Shown: piece by piece, positions 43,277-55,810 of the stretch
How positions within the stretch are numbered: the stretch's first letter is position 1
Layout: each line of letters begins with the position of its first letter
Source: Zeus faber
Lineage: Eukaryota; Chordata; Actinopteri; Zeiformes; Zeidae
Length of the DNA: 64,000 nucleotides
Assembly: GCA_960531495.1 (NCBI GenBank)
Contig: OY482848.1
Location: forward strand, 35,746,817-35,810,816
Direction of reading: 5' to 3'
The notes under the pieces: model-generated
The model's database searches: none
Told to the model about the DNA's origin: nothing
What the model saw: only the letters and a program-made list of their open reading frames with translations
Translations under genes and position numbers: made by a program

Positions 43277-43768
43277 GATGACGTCATAAAGCGTCTTACT
43301 GTAAATGTCAGTCATAGTAAACAATATGATGACGTCATAAAGCGTCTTACCGTAAATGTCAGTCATAGTAAACAATATGATGACGTCATAAAGCGTCTTA
43401 CCGTAAATGTCAGTCATAGTAAACAATATGATGACGTCATAAAGCGTCTTACCGTAAATGTCAGTCATAGTAAACAATATGATGACGTCATAAAGCGTCT
43501 TACCGTAAATGTCAGTCATAGTAAACAATATGATGACGTCATAAAGCGTCTTACCGTAAATGTCAGTCATAGTAAACAATATGATGACGTCATAAAGCGT
43601 CTTACCGTAAATGTCAGTCATAGTAAACAATATGATGACGTCATAAAGCGTCTTACCGTAAATGTCAGTCATTGTAAACAATATGATGACGTCATAAAGC
43701 GTCTTACCGTAAATGTCAGTCATAGTAAACAATATGATGACGTCATAAAGCGTCTTACCGTAAATGTC
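43277..43768. repeat. 51-bp satellite, about ten units, each with TGACGTCA
   Basis: Units start GATGACGTCATAAAGCGTCT and recur at 43277, 43328, 43379 and so on every 51 bp to 43736; the last is partial. Units are nearly identical (ACTG for ACCG in the first, CATTG for CATAG once). Each contains the palindrome TGACGTCA, the full CRE site bound by CREB/ATF. 51 is a multiple of 3, so the minus strand stays open as a 17-residue repeat; I do not regard it as a gene. Confidence 0.95.
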
Positions 43769-43884
43769 ATCTCCTTCATTTTAGAAGCAGACGTGTGACG
43801 TTCTAGTTCTTCCTTCCAAACATGGATCAATATGTGGGATTGAAAACGAGCTCAAGGACCAAGCTGCTGGGACACAGCTTTCAA

Positions 43885-43936
43885 GGCCTGGAGCCAGGTG
43901 AGGCCTGGAGCCAGGTGAGGCCTGGAGCCAGGTGAG
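43885..43936. repeat. Three tandem copies of GCCTGGAGCCAGGTGAG
   Basis: Perfect 17-bp unit repeated three times just beyond the 51-bp satellite. Confidence 0.85.
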
Positions 43937-44019
43937 GTGCCGGGTGGAGACGTGAAAACATATCCAAACATATGTAGTTGTAATGCTGAGCTGAGTTTCT
44001 CTGTTTGGATCAAGCAAAA

Positions 44020-44530
44020 AGAAAATAAGAGAATAAATGGAATAAACTGAATAAACAGAATAAATAGAATAATTAGAATAAATAGAATAAATGGAATAAA
44101 TGGAATAAATGGAATAAATGGAATAATTTGAATAAATGGAATAAACTGAATAAATAGAACAATTAGAATAATTAGAATAAATGGAATAAATAGAATAAAT
44201 GGAATAAATAGAATAAATAGAATAAATGGAATAAATGGAATAATTAGAATAAATGGAATAAATAGAATAAATGGAATAAATGGAATAAATTGAATAAATA
44301 GAATAAATGTAATAAATAGAATAAATGGAATAAATAGAATAATTAGAAAAAATGGAATAAATAGAATAAATGGAATAAATGGAATAAATAGAATAAATGG
44401 AATAAATAGAATAAATGGAATAAATAGAATAAATAGAATAAATGGAATAAATGGAATAAATGGAATAATTAGAATAAATGGAATAAATAGAATAAATAGA
44501 ATAAATGGAATAAATTGAATAAATGTTTAT
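44020..44530. repeat. 10-bp satellite GAATAAATGG / GAATAAATAG
   Basis: About 500 bp of decamers differing mainly at positions 8-9 (TGG, TAG, TTG). It directly precedes the CpG-rich ccsap start region. Confidence 0.9.
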
Positions 44531-44545
44531 TTGTATTCACACTTC

Positions 44546-44775
44546 AGGCCGATTATCACGCGCGCAGGGGCAGACGTGATGTGCGCATGCGCAACGCGGT
44601 GGCGTCGTCGTCTGGTAAAATCCAGGTTTTCGTTCCGATGCTTGTGAACGACGACGGGACGGTGCCGCGGAGCGTCCGGTGATTGGAACCGGTGAGTGAG
44701 CGACCGGTGCGACGCGGTGGATCGCGGGACGGGGCGTCAGAAGGATCAACGCGGCGGAATTGCGCTTCATCTGAT
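44546..44775 (+). promoter_or_regulatory. ccsap: CpG-rich putative ccsap promoter and untranslated exon 1
   Basis: The GC content and CpG frequency rise sharply between AT-rich satellites. TGCGCATGCGCA (44582-44593) is a perfect palindrome that matches the NRF1 consensus. GATTGG (44681-44686) is an inverted CCAAT box. A donor CCG/GTGAGT at 44691/44692 could end an untranslated exon spliced to the acceptor at 46946-46947. The transcription start is not known. TATA-less CpG promoters with NRF1 sites are usual for broadly expressed genes. Confidence 0.5.
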
Positions 44776-44821
44776 TGTAAACACCGTGTTGTAGTATTAC
44801 ATGAAACCACAGAGTGTGTGT

Positions 44822-46245
44822 ATGCAACCTAGTATCTATGCATCTAGTATGTATGCAACCTAGTATCTATGCATCTAGTATGTATGCAACCTAGTATCTA
44901 TGCATCTAGTATGTATGCAACCTAGTATCTATGCATCTAGTATGTATGCAACCTAGTATCTATGCATCTAGTATGTATGCAACCTAGTATCTATACATCT
45001 AGTATGTATGCAACCTAGTATCTATGCATCTAGTATGTATGCAACCTAGTATCTATGCAACCTTGTATGTATGCAACCTAGTATCTATGCAACCTAGTAT
45101 CTATGCAACCTAGTATCTATGCAACCTAGTATGTATGCAACCTAGTATCTATGCATCTAGTATGTATGCAACCTAGTATCTATGCAACCTTGTATGTATG
45201 CAACCTAGTATCTATGCAACCTAGTATCTATGCAACCTAGTATCTATGCAACCTAGTATGTATGCAACCTAGTATCTCTGCAACCTAGTATGTATGCAAC
45301 CTAGTATGTATGCAACCTAGTATGTATGCAACCTAGTATGTATGCAACCTAGTATGTATGCAACCTAGTATGTATGCAACCGAGTGTGTATGCAACCGAG
45401 TGTGTATGCAACCTAGTATCTATGCAACCTAGTATGTATGCAACCTAGTATCTATGCAACCTAGTATCTATGCAACCTAGTATCTCTGCAACCTAGTATC
45501 TCTGCAACCTAGTATCTATGCAACCTAGTATCTATGCAACCTAGTATCTCTGCAACCTAGTATCTATGCAACCTAGTATCTATGCAACCTAGTATCTCTG
45601 CAACCTAGTATCTCTGCAACCTAGTATCTATGCAACCTAGTATGTATGCAGCCTAGTATGTATGCAACCTAGTATGTATGCAACCTAGTATGTATGCAAC
45701 CTAGTATGTATGCATCTAGTATGTATGCATCCTAGTATGTATGCAACCTAGTATGTATGCAGCCTAGTATGTATGCAGCCTAGTATGTATGCAGCCTAGT
45801 ATGTATGCAACCTAGTATCTATGCAACCTAGTATGTATGCAGCCTAGTATCTATGCAACCTAGTATGCATGCAACCTAGTATGTATGCAGCCTAGTATGT
45901 ATGCAACCTAGTATGTATGCAACCTAGTATCTATGCAACCTAGTATGTATGCAGCCTAGTATCTATGCAACGTAGTATGTATGCAGCCTAGTATGTATGC
46001 AGCCTAGTATGTATGCAACCTAGTATCTATGCGGCCTAGTATCTATACAACCTAGTATGTATGCATCTAGTATCTATGCAACCTAGTATCTATGCAACCT
46101 AGTATCTATGCAACCTAGTATCTATGCAGCCTAGTATCAATGCAACGTAGTATGTATGCAACCTAGTATCTCTGCAACCTAATATCTATGCAACCTAGTA
46201 TGTATGCAGCGTAGTACGTATGCAGCCTTATACACAAGGTGTCGA
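44822..46245. repeat. 16-bp satellite TATGTATGCAACCTAG
   Basis: About 1.4 kb of 16-bp units with T/C variation (TATGTATGC or TATCTATGC), CATCTAG shortened variants in the left third and GCAGCC variants to the right. The variants cluster, as in local turnover. It lies in the proposed first intron of ccsap. Confidence 0.95.
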
Positions 46246-46258
46246 CGTAAAGCCTGTG

Positions 46259-46300
46259 TACATATATATACACACACACACATATACTGGATATACACAT

Positions 46301-46362
<62 letters not shown>

Positions 46363-46393
46363 GTGTGTATATATATATATACACACAGTTATA

Positions 46394-46450
<57 letters not shown>
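46259..46450. repeat. (TA)n / (CA)n microsatellite
   Basis: ACACACATATA mixtures and two long (TA)n runs, about 46315-46355 and 46401-46448. Confidence 0.9.
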
Positions 46451-46452
<2 letters not shown>

Positions 46453-46949
46453 TAAAAGAAATTAGAATTTCAATATATACAATTCAGTGGCTTTAAATAT
46501 TCAAAACATTTTGGCACTTTTTTGCTTCCCTAGGCGTGTATCATTTCATTGTGTGTTCAGGTCTTGGTGAGAGCTTGATGTAGGTCAGATCGGGGAATGA
46601 ATTATTGATCAGTGTCTTTCAGAAAAACAGAGACTGCAATTCAACTGAAGGCTGCAGGGAGGCCGGGGCCTCAGTCAAGAACAACCGTCATCTCAAGCAG
46701 CACAGTGTTTGGTATTATCAGCTGGGAGCTGAATCCTCCTGTAATTTCCCACAGGAATACTATTCTGGAGGCAGGTGGGCGTGGCCTATAGGGAGACACC
46801 TGATCAGCTGTCTGACCCGCTGCAGGTAAATGCCTGAGTCTCCTGCGGGAACGCACACCACAGTGAAGCACGTTAGGGTGACATGAGCGCATAGGACAAA
46901 GCCTTCTACTTGATTCCCTTTCCATCCTTCCGGTTCTTCTCCTCCAGCC

Positions 46950-48646
46950 ATGGTGACCAAGAAAATCCGGACGGAGTACATGAAGAAGTTCCGGGACCCC
47001 AAATGGGAGACGTTCTCCAAGTGCTACGAGGACTCTCTGAAGTACCGGCTGACCAGGCGGGTGATGGAGCACTCCCACAAGCCCTGGTTCTGGGACGGCT
47101 GGGACAGCGGCTCCGACTCCAGCGGCCGCTCCACCCCCAAGCTGCTGAGGAACAAGGTGGCTCCTCTGTCCGTTCTGCCGCCGACGCGGCCGGACCCCAG
47201 GAAGGACTGCTCAGCGGAATGTGCACCCAGCCCGGAGCCGAAGCCTCCGCTTGTGAACGGAGCGGCGGACGTTGAGGTCCTGGACGTGGCCTCGCCCACA
47301 GGTGAGGATGGCGAGACCCGACAGCGGTGGTTGCCCGGTCGCCCCGAGCAACCATAGTTGGTCCATTGTCAACCATCCAGTGCGGCACGCCAAGGTAGAT
47401 AAGTGAAAAATGTAAATCATGCATTATCATGGACCAACTATGGGTAATAATTATCGATGTTGCTCCTAACCTGTCCTCAAACTCAAAGCAACAAACAAAC
47501 CTCCACGGAGGTGATCTCGGATTTGCCGACCCCGATTTTGTTTTCATTGTACTAAAGGTTCTATTTGTGGTCCAACGTCTTCAATGTTGTTCTGTCATGA
47601 AGAGGCCATCGTAGAGAACGGCACCGGCGCAGCAGACCGTGGGTCGGCCAGCGAGGGCCCGAACACCGGCGGGCCCTCGGATGACACGGACACCGGGCCG
47701 GTCGAGCGGGCGTCATCCGACGACGACCCCGTGAAGCCGGCGGTACGCCGCCGCCGCCGGTGCAGGACTCCTCGCTCGGAACCGGGCCACGGAGATAAGG
47801 CGGCGCCGGGCCGCAAACCGTCCAGGGCCAAGAGCCAACCGGCTGCTAGCACCAAGGAGGAGAACCGCAGGGTGTCGAGCCGGCTGGACCGGACGGAAGC
47901 ACCCCGGCAGGTCAGAGGAAGCCGCCCACACCTAGAAACGCACCCCTTACACTTCTTCATGTGTTTGTTCTCATCGTTTGTTATTTGAAAAGAAGTCCTG
48001 GAGATGGGACCATTTCCTAACGCTGGGCTGCCTTTTCACCAAATTTAAGCAACTCATAAAAAAATGCAACATTTTACACCTAACGTGTAAACCCGTGTAC
48101 GTAAAAGAGCAGGACATGAGGTCATGGTCCTTACATCATGTCTCTGCTGTTACTCCTGTGTTGTGAGTGTTGTGCTTTGTCCTGATGCGTTAAACTCCGG
48201 CTACAATTCAAGTAAAGCCTTGACTTGGAACGCGTCCAGGAGTGTTCTGTGCTCGGATCTCAGGTGTTGAGCAGATCCAGCGTTCCGGACACCGGAGAAG
48301 TTCAGAGTGTCATGGAACACCCCATGAATAATAGAGCGAGGTGTGTGTTTTGGGAAAGAGGGGTCCTCCGCTTTCACCGGCTCTGCCCCATCCCTCGTAT
48401 TTGTTTTTGGTTTTGTTTGAAAGTGAATTTTTTTTTTTTTTCTACTGTTCGTTTTTTTAAACTCAGACCCCCACCGCGGACGCCTGCGTCCAGACCCGGC
48501 GGGGCGCGGACAAGCGAGGCTCCAACCCTGAACGCCGGAGAGCCCGGTCCGCGGACCTGGAGAAAACCAGGAAGAGCGAGCTGACCGTGGTGGACGACCG
48601 ATGGATGACGGAGTACATGCGCTGCTTCTCCGCGCGGCTGAGGTAG
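46950..48646 (+). CDS. ccsap: Centriole, cilia and spindle-associated protein (CCSAP)
   Basis: Coding exons are 46950-47301, 47603-47910 and 48467-48646, giving 279 residues; all phases agree (G/AG codon at the first junction, phase 0 at the second). The N-terminus, MVTKKIRTEYMKKFRDPKWE then SLKYRLTRRVMEHSHKPWFW, matches the conserved start of CCSAP, which binds polyglutamylated tubulin at centrioles, cilia and spindle poles. The C-terminus RRRARSADLEKTRKSE and DDRWMTEYMRCFSARLR matches its conserved end. The middle is acidic/serine-rich, then very basic (AVRRRRRCRTPRS). The ATG follows CCAGCC with G at +4, a good start context, directly after an acceptor (TTCTTCTCCTCCAG). The second exon's acceptor (GTCATGAAG) is weak. 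The conserved HPFALYGWGEK-like segment that I recall from vertebrate CCSAP was not found, so this may be a divergent paralog. Confidence 0.8.
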
Positions 48647-48788
48647 AGGAGGAGGCGCCGGACGAGGGAGGGGCGGAGGAAGAGGTGGCGGAGGCTGACG
48701 TGGCGGGGGGGTATCAGGGCTGCCTGGCCGCGCAGGGAACCTGGGCCGGCTGAGGCCGTCATCGGGCGGATGGGTTTTTCTTTGACAT

Positions 48789-48795
48789 GAATTAA
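48789..48795 (+). terminator. Candidate ccsap polyadenylation signal
   Basis: AATTAAA about 145 bp after the stop contains the common variant signal ATTAAA; a GT/T-rich stretch follows. Position only, no transcript evidence. Confidence 0.35.
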
Positions 48796-48799
48796 AAGT

Positions 48800-51615
48800 T
48801 GCTGCATTTGACTTCAAGGCTCCGATTGAAAACCTTTGAAAACACTGCAACCCTGGGGAAAAAAAACCCAAAAAACACAAAATTCGGCAGCCCCCACTTA
48901 CATCTCAGACAAGAAGCAAATCATTAGGAGGCGGACAATCCGGTTTGGGAAAGTAACCTGTCCACCACGTGGATGTGCGGAGGTCCGGCTGAGGAGGCGC
49001 CGACCGTGGCAGCGCGGTCTGGTACTTTCTGAACCTGGGGTTTCCCTCTGGAAGCCCCCCAAAAAAAAAAAACCCTCACTCCCAGATGTGGGTTCCTGAC
49101 AGCGGCGCGGCGCCGCGTTCACACCGGGTCGCGCCTTTGTGCGATCTGGTCTCCGAATCCGACGGCAGGTCCCAGGCTTCCCGGGGGAGGACTCCGCCTT
49201 TCGCCGTGGCGGGAACAGTCGAGGGGAGAGAATTTTGGGTCCTAGCGGCCGTTTGAATGTATTTCACTTTCGGGTGGGAAGGTTTGGGAGCTTTGCCTTC
49301 AGAATGTTCCAGCTTCAACACAATGGTGGACGAGATCGTTGATTTTATGAATTAACTCGAGGACCAAATTAGCGAATATTTTTATATCCGAGTATTATTA
49401 GTGTCACTACGGGAGTCGACTGTCTTTTGTCACAGTGAGGAGGTTTCGGACAGAAGACTTGTCTTGAAAAGTTCAATTTGACGGTTCAGCTGTGATTCTG
49501 ACTCTTTCAATGACCCGCTGTGTTCCAGCCGGGGGAGCGTTGATGGCGGACCTGGAGGTTTTTTCCGGCGCCCTTGACGACGGCACTGGACAACACAGTT
49601 ACCCTCAAGGTGGTTGTTCGAGACTTTTTCCTTCTTTTGGAGTTTTTGTTTTGACATCGACATAATATACGTTTAGATCAGTTGAGTCCTTAAAAGTGTG
49701 ATTTCCAAGTCAAAGGACAGCATTCTCATGCCAGAACCTACAGTCACATTTTGACTGATCATTGTATTTTGAATATTGTAAATGGGAAGTGTCACTGTGT
49801 TGTGCGTCGGCTCATCCAGGTGGTGGTGGTGGTGGTGGTGTTTAGTGAAGAGGGTGCACAGGGCGCAGGTGTGAGTCTTGCTGTGTGCTGGCCGTGCAGG
49901 TGCAGCTTGTAGAGCGTTCTATCCAGTCACCGACAATTTTGCCGATTGTTCTACTGGTGGATCAGTGATTGTACCGCGAGGTCGAGTTGTGGGGAAGACG
50001 TGTTGCCCCCGCGCACCTTTTTCATTCCCTCACTTTGTTTCGTTTTGTGTAATGCTGTTACAGTCACTGTAACGCTGAAGACTAGCGATGCACGGATACC
50101 GGTATGGGGTTGGATACCGTGCGTTGACTTTTAACTCCCAAAAACGCTCTGATACCCAAACAAAACAATGAGGACGCGGGGCCGTAGGAACCCGCGAATC
50201 AGCATCTTGAACTCGGTCGGATGAACCGCTGTCTGTGCGTCTCCGCTTAAAAAAATAAATAAAATAAATAAAATAAATAAAAAGGTCTGCCTCCGGAGAT
50301 GGAACCGTTGGCTCAGAATGCACAGAAATATTGAATGCACAAAAGTTTGTCACTTTTTTTTCACTTTCCAATGAAGGGAGAACTTCATGTCCCAAAACGA
50401 ACGCCTTCAGGAGGCCGGCGGAGGACGTCGCTGCGAAGTTCCCCAAATATGTAAAGATTTGGCTCAAGGTCATATTTCCGCTGTTTAATGTGAAAACTTT
50501 TCAAAGATTTTTATCCACAAACCCTTCAAACTAAAGGATGTCGCATCTCCTGCAGTGATGGTGAACAGCTCAGTGTTGATGTCCGCTGTTATTCACATTT
50601 GGTTGAGGACGTTTTAAAAATCCTTCCCAAATACCATTTAAAAAAAATAATAATAATAAATAAAAAGATATTAGTAATTTAACACCCAGGCAATGTTAAA
50701 AGCATTGTTGTAATCACAGTTAACACATCACAGGAGACGACCTTGTTATCAGAGGACGTACGGGAGGGATCGCTCCAGAAATTGTGACTTTTTTTTTTTT
50801 AAATAAAACTGACGCTGAGGCGCAAGTGCTGACAAGACAAATTCAATGAAAACGTGATGTGTTGCTATTTTAGTTATAAGGCGTCTTCAGTCCACTGCTT
50901 ACAAACTAAGCTTTCTAGAAAAGCACCTCCATCCGCGTGCGCGTCTTCATATGAACATGAATCCGTGTCTTAAGCGTGAACAATCTTCAGTGGCCCCAGA
51001 GGCTCTACATGAGCTCCGTGTGAGTTGCTCCAGGACACTGCTGTCCGAGCGGCTTCTACGCTGGTGTTTTGCCGGAAAGCCGGTCGCCGGCTTTCAGCCT
51101 CTGGCGTCACATTTTGGTGATATTAAACAATAACAATCATGTGTGAAATGTGTTATTTTGGGTAAAATGAAGCTTATACGTTTGGAACTGTCGGCTGTGA
51201 GAAGTTTTAAAATCCCTTTAATGTCAACCTGCACACAAACCTCCGTCCGGCCGAAGGAGGAGCACTGGACGCCGCTTTTAAGGGTGAAGCTGTGGTTCTG
51301 CGCAGGCTCGGTCGAGCCGGTAGATGATTATAAATACCAATCTAATCACGGCGCTCACTCACCGGAGAGACCTCAAATGGGACGACCGTGGCCGGGGACG
51401 CTGAGGAACCTTACCCATCATGCTTTGCAGCCAGACCAACACAAGCCCTGAGCGTCCTGACGTCCCACGTGGGAGACCAGGGTAATAATGTTGAGTGGAG
51501 CAGAAACATCCACGGAGTTGGACTAAGGAGCTGTTGACGAGAAGGTGATTGTTTTAATTCCCATGTGTTCCCTGTTGTGGGAAGCGTGTTTTGTCCGAGG
51601 AAAGTTTCATCAACG
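48800..51615. other. Region downstream of ccsap with a CpG-rich patch
   Basis: CpG-rich DNA at about 48950-49260 (GGCGCGGCGCCGCGTTC) could be a promoter, but no exon with a recognisable product follows on either strand. A short (GGT)n run lies near 49820. The rest is ordinary. Confidence 0.3.
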
Positions 51616-51616
51616 G

Positions 51617-53565
51617 TGTCAGTATTTATAAACACTCAACTTGACATGTTTCCACTCAGTATTTAAAAACAGACTCAACTTGACATGTTTCCACTGTCAG
51701 TATTTAAAAACAGACTCAACTTGACATGTTTCCACTGTGTCAGTATTTAAAAACAGACTCAACTTGACATGTTTCCACTGTGTCAGTATTTAAAAACACA
51801 CTCAACTTGACATGTTTCCACTGTGTCAGTATTTAAAAACAGACTCAACTTGACATGTTTCCACTGTGTCAGTATTTAAAAACACACTCAACTTGACATG
51901 TTTCCACTGTGTCAGTATTTAAAAACAGACTCAACTTGACATGTTTCCACTGTGTCAGTATTTAAAAACACACTCAACTTGACATGTTTCCACTGTGTCA
52001 GTATTTAAAAACAGACTCAACTTGACATGTTTCCACTGTGTCAGTATTTAAAAACAGACTCAACTTGACATGTTTCCACTGTGTCAGTATTTAAAAACAG
52101 ACTCAACTTGACATGTTTCCACTGTCAGTATTTAAAAACAGACTCAACTTGACATGTTTCCACTGTGTCAGTATTTAAAAACACACTCAACTTGACATGT
52201 TTCCACTGTCAGTATTTAAAAACAGACTCAACTTGACATGTTTCCACTGTGTCAGTATTTAAAAACAGACTCAACTTGACATGTTTCCACTGTGTCAGTA
52301 TTTAAAAACACACTCAACTTGACATGTTTCCACTGTGTCGGTATTTAAAAACAGACTCAACTTGACATGTTTCCACTGTGTCAGTATTTAAAAACACTCA
52401 ACTTGACATGTTTCCACTGTGTCAGTATTTAAAAACACACTCAACTTGACATGTTTCCACTGTGTCAGTATTTAAAAACAGACTCAACTTGACATGTTTC
52501 CACTGTGTCAGTATTTAAAAACAGACTCAACTTGACATGTTTCCACTGTGTCAGTATTTAAAAACAGACTCAACTTGACATGTTTCCACTGTCAGTATTT
52601 AAAAACAGACTCAACTTGACATGTTTCCACTGTGTCAGTATTTAAAAACAGACTCAACTTGACATGTTTCCACTGTCAGTATTTAAAAACAGACTCAACT
52701 TGACATGTTTCCACTGTGTCAGTATTTAAAAACACACTCAACTTGACATGTTTCCACTGTGTCAGTATTTAAAAACAGACTCAACTTGACATGTTTCCAC
52801 TGTGTCAGTATTTAAAAACACACTCAACTTGACATGTTTCCACTGTGTCAGTATTTAAAAACAGACTCAACTTGACATGTTTCCACTGTGTCAGTATTTA
52901 AAAACACACTCAACTTGACATGTTTCCACTGTGTCGGTATTTAAAAACACTCCCAACTTAACATGTTTCCACTGTCAGTATTTTAAAACACACCCAACTT
53001 AACATGTTTCCACTGTCAGTATTTAAAACACTCAACATGTTTCCACTGTGTCAGTATTTAAAACACTCAACTTAACATGTTTCCACTGTCAGTATTTAAA
53101 AAACACTCAACCTGACATGTTTCCACTGTCAGTATTTAAAAAACACTCAACCTGACATGTTTCCACTGTCAGTATTTAAAAACACACCCAACTTAACATG
53201 TTTCCACTGTCAGTATTTAAAAACACTCCCAACTTAACATGTTTCCATTGTCAGTATTTTAAAACACACCCAACTTAACATGTTTCCACTGTCAGTATTT
53301 AAAACACTCAACATGTTTCCACTGTCAGTATTTAAAACACTCAACTTAACATGTTTCCACTGTCAGTATTTAAAAAACACTCAACCTGACATGTTTCCAC
53401 TGTCAGTATTTAAAAACACACCCAACTTAACATGTTTCCACTGTCAGTATTTAAAAACACACCCAACTTGACATGTTTCCAGTTTATCAGTATTTAAAAA
53501 CACTCAACTTGACATGTTTCCACTTTGTCAGTATTTAAAAACACTCAACTTGACATGTTTCCACT
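51617..53565. repeat. 41/43-bp satellite, CAGTATTTAAAAACAGACTC type
   Basis: About 1.95 kb, roughly 45 units. Each has CAACTTGACATGTTTCCACT then an optional GTGT step that makes the difference between 41 and 43 bp, then CAGTATTTAAAAACAGAC or CACAC. Units after about 52940 are more diverged (AACTTAACATG, CCCAAC). The homogeneous centre and diverged edge are typical of tandem expansion. Confidence 0.95.
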
Positions 53566-53679
53566 TGATGGATCTGGTCCATTCACTGCACCGAGCTTCT
53601 TCCTGTGTCTCAACAGCAGATCTACTGTATTTATCAATTCAACTACAAAAAACATGGTGGCTTCAGGACAGTGTGGCCC

Positions 53680-53960
53680 CTGGTGGACAGAGAAGGTTCT
53701 ACTGTCCCCCCGGCCCCAGGTCGACAAAGTGCGTTCTACTGTTCCACTGGCCCCTGGTCTACAGAGAAGGTTCTACTGTTCCACCGGCCCCTGGTGGACA
53801 GAGAAGGTTCTACTGTTCCACCGGCCCCTGGTGGACAGAGAAGATTCTTCCGTTCCACTGGCCCCTGGTCTACAGAGAAGGTTCTACTGTTCCACTGGCC
53901 CCTGGTGGACAGAGAAGGTTCTACTGTTCCACTGGCCCCTGGTGGACAGAGAAGGTGCTT
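53680..53960. repeat. 37-bp minisatellite, GGTTCTACTGTTCCACTGGC type
   Basis: Units start at 53733, 53770, 53807, 53844, 53881 and 53918, with a diverged one before. Each contains CCCCTGGTGGACAGAGAAGG or the CTGGTCTACAG variant. Confidence 0.9.
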
Positions 53961-54089
53961 GAGGTGAATTTGTTTGCAGATCCCAGTTTGCTCTTTGTAT
54001 TGGTTGAATCATGTTGTCACCTTTTAAACAGATGCTTCTCAGCTGTTGTTCTATTACATCATTACAGTATGCTAAACTGTCTTTAGATA

Positions 54090-54098
54090 TAAAAAAAT

Positions 54099-54136
<38 letters not shown>
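54090..54136. repeat. (TA)n microsatellite
   Basis: AT dinucleotide runs with one interruption. Confidence 0.85.
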
Positions 54137-54141
<5 letters not shown>

Positions 54142-54524
54142 TGTATGTATAAATATACATTTTGTAACACTTTCGAAACTTAAAAATAATTTAGACGTAC
54201 AAAACGTGGTAATATATCAATATAAAATATAATAACATAAAAAGCAGAAAACTTCAAACTCACGGTTTTCCTTTCGTCCTTCTGCGTAAAAGCCGTAGAT
54301 CGTCGTTTATTTCTACATTTGACTTTTACCTTTTTAGCTGCAATACACACTAGATATATACTGTACACATAATAAACACATACACAGGTTATGGCCGCCG
54401 CTCATAATACACACACTGCCACTCAGGCCGACCCATCGCAGCGGCCCTGACACGACGCCTTTTATAGTACAGCCACTGTGATTGGTCCCAGGACACTACA
54501 GCTAGAACCAGGAGGACAACTCCA

Positions 54525-55810
54525 ACTACAACCTGCATCCAACCTGCCCCATACATCCAACCTGCCCCATACAACCAGCAGCCAACCTGCCCCGTACATC
54601 CAACCTGCCCCATACATCCAACCTGCCCCATACAACCAGCATCCAACCTGCCCCATACATCCAACCTGCCCAATACATCCAACCTGCCCCATCCATCCAA
54701 TGTCCACCCACCCAGCATCCAACCTGCCCCAAACATCCATCCAACCTACCCCATACATCCAATCTGCCCCAACTATCCAACCTGCCCCAACCATCCAACC
54801 TGCCGATACCCCCAACCTGCCCCATCCATCCAATGTCCACCCATCTAGCTTCCAACCTGCCCCGTACATCCAACGATCCAACCTGCCAACTGTTCAACCA
54901 TCCCACATCCAACCGGCCCCATACATCCAGCCTGCCACAAACATCCATCCATCCAACCAACCCCATACCCCCAACCTGCCCATCCCTCCAATGTCCATTC
55001 ATCCAATCTCCAACTATCCAACCTGCCCCGACCATCCAACCTGCCCCATACAACCAGCAGCCAACCTGCCCCGTACAGCCAACCTGCCCCATACATCCAA
55101 CCTGCCCCATACAACCAGCATCCAACCTGCCCCGTACAGCCAACCTGCCCCATACAACCAGCATCCAACCTGCCCCATACATCCAACCTGCCCCATACAA
55201 CCAGCATCCAACCTGCCCCATACATCCAACCTGCCCAATACATCCAACCTGCCCCATCCATCCAATGTCCACCCACCCAGCATCCAACCTGCCCCAAACA
55301 TCCATCCAACCTACCCCATACATCCAATCTGCCCCAACTATCCAACCTGCCCCAACCATCCAACCTGCCGATACCCCCAACCTGCCCCATCCATCCAATG
55401 TCCACCCATCTAGCTTCCAACCTGCCCCGTACATCCAACGATCCAACCTGCCAACTGTTCAACCATCCCACATCCAACCGGCCCCATACATCCAGCCTGC
55501 CACAAACATCCATCCATCCAACCAACCCCATACCCCCAACCTGCCCATCCCTCCAATGTCCATTCATCCAATCTCCAACTATCCAACCTGCCCCGACCAT
55601 CCAACCTGCCCCATACATCCAACCTGCCCCATACATCTAACCTGCCCCATACAGCCAATGTCCATCCATCCAACATCCAACCATCCCACCTGCCCCATAC
55701 ATCCAACGATCCAACTTGCCAACCTGACAACCATCTCACCTGCCAACATCCAACTACCCAACCTACCAAGCATCCAACCACGTGCCAACCCACCCCATCC
55801 ATCCATCCAA
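54525..55810. repeat. 15-bp minisatellite (CATCCAACCTGCCCC) with 565-bp higher-order repeat
   Basis: Basic units are CATACATCCAACCTGCCCC-like words of 15 or 18 bp. Landmarks in the array recur exactly 565 bp apart: TGTCCACCCACCCAGC at 54701 and 55266, ATGTCCATTCATCC at 54991 and 55556. So a large compound unit has been duplicated. Open frames of 260-360 codons cross it on both strands (SNLPHT-like, GQVGCMGQ-like); they arise from the 3n-rich repeat. Confidence 0.9.

Noticed and set aside
43115..43732. 205-residue frame with a perfect 17-residue repeat
   Set aside because: Follows exactly from the 51-bp satellite on the minus strand; not a plausible protein gene.
43277..55810. CRISPR-like regular repeats
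   Set aside because: Units are directly tandem with no unique spacers, and the genome is clearly eukaryotic.
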